A DNA stretch of 64,000 nucleotides from Manis javanica (lineage: Eukaryota > Chordata > Mammalia > Pholidota > Manidae): positions 41,808,501-41,872,500 of the forward strand of contig NC_133163.1 of the NCBI RefSeq assembly GCF_040802235.1. Direction: 5' to 3'. The notes below the pieces were generated by a model. That model saw only the letters and a program-made list of their open reading frames with translations, did not search any database and was not told where the DNA came from. A program made the translations under genes and the position numbers. Shown here in pieces: positions 54,921 to 64,000 of this stretch. How positions within the stretch are numbered: the first letter of the stretch is position 1; every line of letters starts with the position of its first letter.

Positions 54921-57034
54921 CTAACACTTATTATTGCAAAGCAATCTCTTATTTACTGTGCCTTCATCCTGTGGGCAGGGAGTTTGTAGACCAGCACCTG
55001 GTATAGGACTGAGTATGAGCAGGCACTCAGTAGTTTTTTGAATGGATGACAGTGGCATGGAAAGGTGGCCCTCTGAGCTGCTTCTAGCTCACATTATAGC
55101 CAGTTGGCAAGGGATAGTAGGACACTGCTGTAGACTCAGTATGTAGCTATCCCTCTGCTTGCTTGACCACAATAGTGCTTTTGAAGCTGACCTCTCAAAG
55201 AATATTTCATGCCACATCTCATGAATGCTTATGGCACATTGTAATAAAACTTCAAATAATGAACCAGAGCTCACAATGAACTGGAATTACGGTGGTGTGT
55301 CCCCTTTTAAGAAAGAGAAGTAATACATGAGGGATTAGTACCAGGCACTGTGTTAAGGTCAGGACATATTTGGGCTGATTTATCACACTCTTCATTCCTG
55401 TAGAACTACATAATGAAAATGTATTGCTAACCAAGGTCCTGAACCATCAGTCACAGACTCCCTTAGTATAGCATATTAAAACATAAAAGGCCAAGAAAAT
55501 AGACAAGTATTTAATAAAGATTTTAATCATCCATTGAGCATAAGAGTATTTGTTTGCTAAACTTGCATCCTACTATAAATAATTTTTATGCTGTACACAC
55601 ATGGATGGGTAAAAATGTAAGTTTTCTGACTTCCCACATAATTACCTCAGTCTAGAGTCAGGGTTGGGATAGACCCTAAGGATTTGGATTTTTTTGTGTT
55701 GTTGCTAAAATGAGAGAATGAGGCTTTTTGTCTTATTATTTTCTTCTGTTTCAAATAAAAGTTTGGTATTTTGCTCTGAGAGAATAGAATAGATAAAAAT
55801 AGCTGGATAGATCTAATTTTTAAAGAATAGATTCACAGAAGAATGACTTAATATATCTATCAGTTACAGTTCTGTTAGCCCAAGTACTTGTTTGCATTCA
55901 AGGCAACTATGGAAGGAACTTATTCCTTAAGTAGCTGACATATACATAGTAACATGGTTTTGTTGAAGCATCAATAAGAAATAATAGTGCGAAAGAAAAA
56001 GCTATTATTCGGGAACTTTTGGTAAATCGTGCATTTTTATTAGTAGAAAATTCCTCTTTTATGAACAATAGCTATTATTTCTTGATTATCTAGTACATGC
56101 AGGCAAAAAATCCTCATTAGTTGACAAATGAAAAAAAAATTCTTCCTCAGAGAGGTTCAGTAACTTGTATAAAGTCATACTACTTGAATGTGACAAAACC
56201 TGGAATTGCTTTTCCTATTGCTCCATGCTGTTTTGAGAAAAATGATAGCTAAATTATAAATGTGGACATCAGGCATTCCTAAAGGGAAAAAATAATCCAG
56301 AGCCAAAACATTTAAATAAATGTGACAAGATGTTTCTAAAATTAAACAGTGCATTGAAGGGTGTGATTTGTTCAGCTACAGAGAAACTATTCCCAGACAG
56401 TCTAGATTATGTCTCTAATCAATATGCTCAGTGAGAGAAAGATTCCACTTTTTAAAAAAGATCCCAGACATTTTAGCTGCAAATAGTTAGTCATTTCATA
56501 ACCAAATGGGGACCGTAATCCTTTAACGTCCATATGGCATGTTTTCACAGCTAATTTTTGCATTCCCTTTAGTTCTTTAAATCCCATACCATCCCAACAA
56601 GATCACTTGGCAATGTGAAGAAGTGTTACCATGTGTGTTCTGTCAGGATGTGCAAGAAGTCCTTATCTGACAGAGGTTTGTTTTGCCATTAGAGTTTATT
56701 GCTTATAAATTCAAATAACAGGGACAAAGACTGGAAATTCCATATTAAGCAATTATTGTTAAACTATTTCAGATGTAATTGTGGTATTGTGGTTATGTTA
56801 TTACAAAAGAATTCTCTTGTAGAGTTGCATGATGAAATATTTATGGATAAAATTATATTTGGTGCCTGAGCTTTGCTTCAAAATAATAAAGAGGAGGCAG
56901 ATTTAATTTGTGGATGGGGCAGATAGATGGTTGTTGGGCCTGGGTGATGGTTACTTGGGTTTTTCTTTTACACTGGTTTGCATACTTTTGTGTTTTATAA
57001 AGTAAAACATAAAAAACTAAAAAACAGAAAAAGG
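54921..57034. other. Intergenic DNA, mostly unassigned
   Basis: 54921-56870 shows nothing I recognise beyond a MIR/L2-like scrap near 54990-55040. 56870-57010 ('gggcctgggtgatggttacttggg', 'gtttgcatacttttgtgttttataaag') looks like the 3' end of an old L1M in plus sense, just ahead of L1 copy E. Confidence 0.5.
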
Positions 57035-57660
57035 ATTAAAGATGGCAGTGTGAGAGGAGAGACAGAGGCTTCCTCCTAAAACTGGATACAATTAGAAAAT
57101 ATAGTTGGCACAACTAATCCTGAGAGAGCAACAGGAAAGAGGATGGTGCCTGACTGCATACACCAAGAGAAAAGAACAGACCTCACCAAACGGGGTAATG
57201 TACCAGAGCTGTGGCAAGGTGGGACACAAGCCCCTCCCCCACCCCAGCGCACCGGCCGGAGGAAGAGAAACAGAGCAGGGAGGTAGTCGAAGGCTTGGGA
57301 TGGCTGAATACCTAGCTCCAGAGATCTGCGCTGGGAGCACAAACCTACATTTCATTGTGCTTTCATCATACTCTTCGGATTCTGGAGTTGAAAAGCTGGG
57401 ACAGGCGGAGTTCCTAGGGAGACGGATTTCGGCTGCTTGTGGAAAGTAGGGATCCTTTCACAGGGATAAGCAAAAGCTTATACCTGTGTGCTCGGCCCAC
57501 TAGTTCAGGCAGTGGAGACAGGCAAACTAGCCAGGAAGCGGGGAATAGGTCTTTCCTCCCCCGAGGCACCAGTACCACTCCCCTGTGACACGTGACACTG
57601 CTTCAGGGGGTGAGCAGCTCCATAATAGAGCTTCTGGACACTAGATGGCGCCACATACAT

Positions 57661-58426
57661 ATGAACCACCAAAGGAACCTGGTCCAGAGTAAAATTATTA
57701 ATACAACGTCCAAGAAAGATTTAAATGATATGGACCTCGTGACTTCCTGAAAGGGAGTTCAAAATAAAAATCATAAACATGCTAAAGGAGGTGCAGAAAG
57801 ACATGCAAGAACTCAGGAATGAATTCAGGTCGGAGATCCAATCGTTGAAGAGCATGATGGAGGGTATTAAAAGCAGGTTGGATATGGTGGAGAAGACGAT
57901 TAATGAAATAGAAACTAGAGAAGAGGAATACAAAGAAGCTGAGGCACAGAGAGAAAAAAGGATTTCTAAGAATGAAAGAATATTGAGAGAACTGTGTGAC
58001 CAATCCAAACGAAACAATATTCGCATTATAGGGATACAAGAAGAAGAGAAAAAGAAAGGGATAGAAAGTGTCTTTGAGGAGGTAGTTGCTGAAAACTTCC
58101 CCAGTCTTGGGAAGGAGAAAGTCTCTCAGGCCATGGAGATCCACAGATCTCCCAACACAAGGGACCCAAGGGAGACAACACCAAGACACATAGTAATTAA
58201 AATGGGAAAGATCAAGGATAAGGAAAGACTGTTAAAAGCAGCCAGAGAGAGAAATAAGATCACATACAAAGGAAAGCCCATCAGGCTAACATCAGACTTC
58301 TCATCAGAAATCTTACAGGCCAGAAGGGAGTGGCATAATGTATTTAATGCCATGAAGCAGAAGGGCCTGGAACCAAGATTACTTTATCCAGCAAGATTAT
58401 CATTTAAATTTGGAGGAATTAAATAA
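57661..58426 (+). pseudogene. LINE-1 ORF1, one frame change from intact
   Basis: The original ATG is probably 57661 (MNHQRNLVQSK), which meets a stop after 29 codons. The main block from 57779 (MLKEVQKDMQELRNEF, 215 codons) is intact through the coiled coil, the RNA-recognition part (RELCDQSKRNNIRIIGIQEE) and the C-terminal domain. Loss of the first ~40 codons is the visible defect. Confidence 0.9.
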
Positions 58427-58814
58427 TTTCCAGATAAGCAAAAGCTGAGAGAATTTGCCTCCCACAAACCATCTCTACAGTCTATTTTGGAGGGACTGCC
58501 ATAGATGGAAGTGTTCCTAAGGTTGAATAGCTGTCACCAGAGGTAATAAAACCACAATAAAGAAAGTAGAACATCTAATTACTAAGCAAATGCAAAATTA
58601 AATTAACTATCCACAAAGTCAATCAAGGGACAGACAATAAGTACAGAATATGATACCTAATATGTAAAGAATGGAGGAGGAAGAAAAAGGAGGAGAAAAA
58701 GAAAAGAACCTTTAGATTGTGTTTGTAACAGCATACTAAGTGAGTTAAGTTAGGCTCTTAGATAGTAAGGAAATTAACCTTGAACCTTTGGTAACCATGA
58801 ATCTAAAGCCTGCA

Positions 58815-61800
58815 ATGGCAATAAGTACATACCTATTGATAATCACCCTAAATGTAAATGGACTGAATGCACCAATCAAAAGACATAGAGTCACTGAATG
58901 CATAAAAAAAACAAGACCCATCTATATGCTGCTTACAAGAGACTCACCTCAAACCCAAAGACATGCACAGACTAAAAGTCAAGCGATGGAAAAAGATATT
59001 TCATGCAAACAATAGGGAGAAAAAAGCAGGACTTGCAGTACTAGTATCAGACAAAATAGACTTCAAAATAAAGAAAGTAACAAGAGATAAAGAAGGACAT
59101 TACATAATGATAAAGGACTCAGTCCAACAAGACGATACAACCATTATAAATGTATATGCACCCAACACAGGAGCACCAACATATGTGAAACAAATACTAA
59201 AAGAACTAAACAAGGAAATAGAATGCAATGCATCATTCTAGGAGACTTCAACACACCACTCAATCCAAAGGACAGATACACCAGACAGAAAGTAAGTAAG
59301 GACACAGAGGCACTGAACAACACACTAGAACAGATGGACCTAATAGACATCTATAGAACTCTACATCCAAAAGCAACAGGATACACATTCTTCTCAAGTG
59401 CACATGGAACATTCCTGAAAATAGACCACATATTAGGCCACCAAAAGAGCCTCAGTAAATTCAAAAAGATTGAAATTCTACCAACCAACTTTTCAGACCA
59501 CAAAGGTATAAAACTAGAAATAAATTGTACAAAGAAAGCAAAAAGGCCCACAAACACATGGAGGCTTAACAACACATTCCTAAATAGTCAATGGATTGAC
59601 AACCAAATTAAAATGGAGGTCCAGCAATATATGGAAATAAATGACAACAACAACACAAAGCCCCAACTTCTGTGGGATGCAGCAAAAGCAGTCTTAAGAG
59701 AAAAGTATATAGCAATCCCGGCATATTTAAAGTAGGAAGAACAAACCCAAATGAATAGTCTAAAGTCACAATTATCAAAATTGGAAAAAGAAGAACAAAT
59801 GAGGCCTAAAGTCAGCAGAAGGAGGGACATAATAAAGATCAGAGAAGAAATAAACAAAATTGAGAAGAATAAAACAATAGCAAAAATCAACGAAACGAAG
59901 AGCTGGTTCTTTGAGAAAATAAACCAAATAGATAAGCCTCTAGCCAGGCTTATTAAGAGAAAAAGAGAATCAACACACATCAACAGAATCAGAAACGAGA
60001 AAGGAAACATCACGACAGACCCAACAGAAATACAAAGAATTATTAGAGACTACTATGAAAACCTATATGCTTAGACATTAGAAAACCTAGAAGAAATGGA
60101 CAACTTCCTAGAAAAATACAACCTTCCAAGACTGACCAAGGAACAAACACAAAATCTAAACAAACCAATTACCAGCAAAGAAATTGCAGCGGTAATAAAA
60201 AACTACCCAAGAGCAAAACCCCAGGGCCAGTTGGATTTACCTCAGAATTTTATCAGACAAACAGAGAAGATATAGTACCCATTCTCCTTAAAGTTTTCCA
60301 AAACACAGAAGAGGAGGGAGCACTCCCAAACTCATTCTATAAAGCCAACATCACCCTAATACCAAAACCATGCAAAGACCCCACCAAAAAAGAAAATTAC
60401 AGACCAATATCCCTGATGAACGTAGATGCAAATATACTCACTAATATATTAGCAAACCGAATTCAAAAATATATCAAAAGGATCATACACCACAACCAAG
60501 TGGGATTCATCCCAGTGATGCAAGTATGGTACAACATTCGAAAATCCATCAACATCATCCACCACATCAACAAAAAGAAAGACAAAAACCACATGATCAT
60601 CTCCATAGATGCTGAAAAAAATGAAAAAACATCCATTCATGGTAAAAACTCTCAGCAAAATGGGTATAGAGGGCAAGTACCTCAACATAATAAAGGCCAT
60701 ATATGATAAACCCACAGCCAACATCATACTGAACAGCGAGAAGCTGGAAGCTTTTCCTCTGAGATCGGAAACAAGACAGGGATGCCCACTCTCCCCACTG
60801 TTATTTTACATAGTACTTGAGGTCCTAGCCATGGCAATTAGACTAAACAAAGAAATACAAGGAATCCAGATTGGTAAAGGAGAAGTTAAACTGTCACTAT
60901 TTGCAGATGACATGATATTGTACATAAAAACCCTAAAGACTCCACTCCAAAACTACTAGAACTGATATCGGAACACAGCAAAGCTGCAGGATACAAAATT
61001 AACACACAGAAATCTGTGGCTTTCCTATACACTAACAATGAACCAATAGAAAGAGAAATCAGGAAAACAATTTCATTCACAATTGCATCAAAAAGAATAA
61101 AATACCTAGGAATAAACCTAATCAAGGAAGTGAAAGACCTATACCCTGAAAACTATAAGACACTCTTAAGAGAAATTAAAGGGGACACTAACAAATGGAA
61201 ACTCGTCCCATGCTCTTGGGTAGGAAGAATTAATATTGTCAAAATGGCCATCTTGCCCAAAGCAATATACAGATTTGATGCAATCCCTATCAAATTACCA
61301 ACAACATTCTGTAACGAACTTGAACAAAAAGTTCAAAAATTCATATGGAAACACCAAAGACCCCGAATAGCCAAAGCAATCCTGAGAAAGAAGAATAAAG
61401 TGGCAGGGATCTCACTCCCCAACTTCAAGCTCTACTATGAAGCCATAGTAATCAAGACAATTTGGCACTGGCACAAGAACAGAGCCACAGACTAGTGGAA
61501 CAGATTAGAGACTCCAGATATTAACCCAAGCTGATATGGTCAATTAATATTCGATAAAGGAGCCATGGACATACAATGGGGAAATGATAGTCTCTTCAAC
61601 AGATGGTGCTGGCAAAACTGGACAGCTACATGTAAGAGAATGAAGCTGGATCACTGTCTAACCCCATACACAAAAGTAAATTTGAAATGGATCAAAGACC
61701 TGAATGTAAGTCATGAAACCATAAAACTATTAGAAAAAAACACAGGCAAAAATCTCTTGGACATAAACATGAGCAACTTCTTCATGAACATATCTCCCCT

Positions 61801-62629
61801 GGCAAGGGAAACGAAAGCAAAAATGAACAAGTGGGACTATATCAAGCTGAAAAGCTTCTGTACAGCAAAGGACACCATCAATAGAACAAAAAGGTACCCT
61901 ACAGTATGGGAAAATATATTCATAAATGTCAGATCTGATAAGGGGTTGACATCCAAAATATATAAAGAGCTCATACACCTCAACAAATAAAAAGCAAATA
62001 ATCCAATTAAAAAATGGGCAGAGGAGCTGAACAGACAGTTCTCCAAAGAAGAAATTCAGATGGCCAACAGACACATGAAAAGATGCTCCACATCACTAGT
62101 CATCAGAGAAATGCAAATTAAAACCACAATGAGATATCACCTCACACCAGTAAGGATCGCCACCATCAAAAAGACAAACAACAACAAATGTTGGCGAGGT
62201 TGTGGAGAAAGGGGAACCCTCCTACACTGCTGGTGGGAATGTAAATTAGTTCAACCATTGTGGAAGGCAATATGGAGGTTCCTCAAAAAGCTCAAAATAG
62301 AAATACCATTTGACCCAGGAATTCCACTTCTGGGAATTTACCCTAAGAATGCAGCAACCCAGTTTGAAAAAGACAGATGCACCCCTATGTTTATTGCAGC
62401 ACTATTTATGATAGCCAGGAAATGGAAGCAACCTAAGTGTCCATCAGTAGATGAATGGATAAAGAAGCTGTGGTACATATACACAATGGAATACTACTCA
62501 GCCATAAGAAAAGGGCAAATCCTACCATTTGCAGCAACATGGATGGAGCTGGAGGGTATTATGCTCAGTGAAACAAGCCAAGCGGAGAAAGAGAAATATC
62601 AAATGATTTCACTCATATGTGGAGTATAA
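58815..62629 (+). pseudogene. LINE-1 ORF2 (endonuclease-reverse transcriptase), broken
   Basis: ATG at 58815 (MAISTYLLIITLNVNGLNAP). The endonuclease blocks run to about 59735. The reverse transcriptase has [13 protein letters not shown] with the FADD box at 60900-60911, and the C-terminal block 62060-62629 carries the cysteine-rich [19 protein letters not shown] and ends MISLICGV. At least eight frame changes or stops separate the blocks, for example TAG at 59734-59736 and 60073-60075. Confidence 0.93.
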
Positions 62630-62985
62630 GAACAAAGGAAAACTGAAGGAACAAAACAACAGCAGAATCACAGATCCCAAGAATGGACTAATAGTTACCA
62701 AAGGGAAAAGGACTGTGGAGGATGGGTGGGAAGGGTGAGATATGGGTGGGGGAAAAGAAAGGGGACTTTACAATTAGCATGTATAATGTTGGGGGGGCAT
62801 GGGACAGGATGTGCAACACAGAGAAGACACGTAGTGATTCTACAGCATCTTACTACACTGATGGACAGTGACTGTAATGGTGTTTCTGGGGGTATTTAGT
62901 GAAGGGGGAAGTCTAGTAAACATAATGTTCATCATGTAATTGTAGGTTAATGATAACTAAATGAATAAAAGAAAAAAAAAGAAAA

Positions 62986-63557
62986 AAACAACAGTGCTGA
63001 ATCATTTGGGTATATATTCATTTTATGATAATTCTTTCCAGTATATGGTTTACACTGGGCATACAGTTCTGAAAGTACATTCTGAGAGGTCTGCTTAATG
63101 TCTATAGGCATCAGTGCTTATAGGATAGTATTTATATCGGGGCAACATTTTTGTTCCTATTTAACATAAGATATTTTGATGTAATTTTTCTCATTGAGGT
63201 ACCCCCATGCATACTTATTTCATTACATCCTGGAAGGTTTTATTGTGGTGGTCATCACTGCCATTGTTATTACTGTTTCATGGTAATGTAGTTTCTTAGT
63301 AACAACATTTTGGGAGTGTGTCAGGCATACATCCTGTGGAATGGGGCAGGTATACATCCTGTCAAAGTTGCCTGTGGTTTGAAAATATTTTTGAGGCATA
63401 GATCTAGTGATAAGGTCTAATTATTATGTCTTTATTCTCACCAATCACCCCCCAAAAAATCAATTCATCCTTCACCAAAAGTTGGCAAACACTACTTCAC
63501 ACCCTTAAGGAAAATGTTATGCCACACCAAGAACAAATTGAAAGCCCAAAGACAAAA
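62986..63557. other. Intergenic DNA, no feature recognised
   Basis: No gene or repeat assigned. Two similar phrases 'caggcatacatcctgtggaa' (about 63322) and 'caggtatacatcctgtcaaa' (about 63346) form a loose local repeat. Confidence 0.5.
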
Positions 63558-63643
63558 CTGTCATTCTATGCTCTGTCATTCAGCAGCAAATGTCCATTGG
63601 CTGTCATTCTATGCTCTGTCATTCAGCAGCAAATGTCCATTGG
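63558..63643 (+). repeat. Perfect 43-bp tandem duplication
   Basis: Unit 63558-63600 is repeated without mismatch at 63601-63643, beginning CTGTCATTCTATGCTCTGTC and ending AATGTCCATTGG. The identity continues for CTG after the second unit. The complete identity marks it as recent compared with the old L1 in which it lies. Confidence 0.95.
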
Positions 63644-64000
63644 CTGATGGGTACATTAACAAAATATGGTAAACTATTTGATGGAATACTATTCAGTAAT
63701 AAAAAGGAATGAACTATCAATAAATGCTACAACATGGATGAACCTAAAAATCATTATGCTGAGTGAAAAAAGCCAGTCAGAAGGCCAAATATTGTATAAT
63801 TTATTCTATATGAAATATCATTTATATGGAGATTTAAAAAAACAAAAGACAAATCTATGGAAGTCAAAAACAAAGTAGTATTTGTCTGAGGCTGGGGTGA
63901 GAACAGGGACTAATTGTAAATGGGTATTAGAATGATGGAAATATTCTTCAACTGTACCATGATGATTGCATAATTTGATAAAATTACTAAAATCATTAAA
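63640..64000 (+). repeat. Ancient LINE-1 (L1M) ORF2 end and 3' UTR, running off the window
   Basis: 'ggaatactattcagtaataaaaagg', 'tgctacaacatggatgaacc', 'attatgctgagtg' and 'atattcttcaactgtacc' follow the ORF2 C-terminus and 3' UTR order of old mammalian L1. It probably begins near 63590. More diverged than copies A-E. Confidence 0.75.

Larger units (their letters stand above)
57035..62980 (+). mobile_element. LINE-1 copy E, full length, inactive
   Basis: About 5.9 kb: a 5' UTR from about 57035 ('gattaaagatggcagtgtgagagg'), ORF1 57661-58426, ORF2 58815-62629, a G-rich 3' UTR and an A-rich tail near 62965-62985. It is the best-preserved L1 here, with all domains in order, but at least one shift in ORF1 and many breaks in ORF2. 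It belongs with copies A and C by its 3' UTR. It lies upstream of ACTR10 and opposite to it in orientation. I could not settle its target-site duplication because both flanks are A-rich. Confidence 0.95.

Noticed and set aside
57000-63000. L1 copy E as a possibly active element
   Set aside because: It is full length, but ORF1 has a frame change near its start and ORF2 has many stops and shifts, so it cannot encode working proteins.

Overview
The window is nuclear DNA from a placental mammal. It holds split genes with canonical GT-AG introns, CpG-rich promoters, five large LINE-1 (L1) copies of several ages, and scattered older repeats (MIR/L2-type, ERVL/MaLR LTRs, Tigger and hAT DNA transposons). 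I see no Alu, B1/B2, carnivore tRNA-Lys SINE, ruminant Bov or pig PRE-1 element in 64 kb, so the host lineage appears to lack an active SINE. The young L1 3' ends look to me like those of pangolins. That species guess rests on memory and is tentative.

Two protein-coding genes were identified by translating exons, both on the minus strand. ACTR10 (actin-related protein 10, the dynactin pointed-end subunit) is complete: 13 coding exons between 50135 and 18616 splice in phase into a 417-residue protein. PSMA3 (20S proteasome alpha-type subunit) starts at 4047 and runs off the left edge; only coding exons 1 and 2 are inside. The order ACTR10 then PSMA3, transcribed in the same direction, matches human chromosome 14q23 as I remember it. 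An intact tRNA-Lys(CTT) gene at 7913-7985 (+) lies between them.

Layout: 1-4050, 5' part of PSMA3 with a CpG-rich promoter. 4200-18370, intergenic: the tRNA gene, two old LTRs, a nested retrocopy of an ERV 3' end, and a nearly full-length minus-strand L1 (12218-17632). 18370-50135, ACTR10, whose introns carry three large plus-strand L1 copies (in introns 11, 7 and 4) plus older repeats. 49690-50540, ACTR10 CpG island. 50540-64000, intergenic DNA with an old MaLR LTR, L2/MIR-type fragments and a full-length but inactive plus-strand L1 (57035-62980).

The two genes serve separate housekeeping roles, dynein/dynactin transport and protein degradation, and nothing in the sequence links them beyond adjacency. 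The less ordinary signals are: two ~130-bp L1-tail insertions that start at nearly the same point and each carry target-site duplications; a 158-bp templated duplication on both sides of ACTR10 exon 2; a poly(A)-tailed retrocopy of an ERV 3' end; an L1 that has lost its endonuclease domain; and an L1 that lacks its 3' half. All L1 open reading frames are broken.
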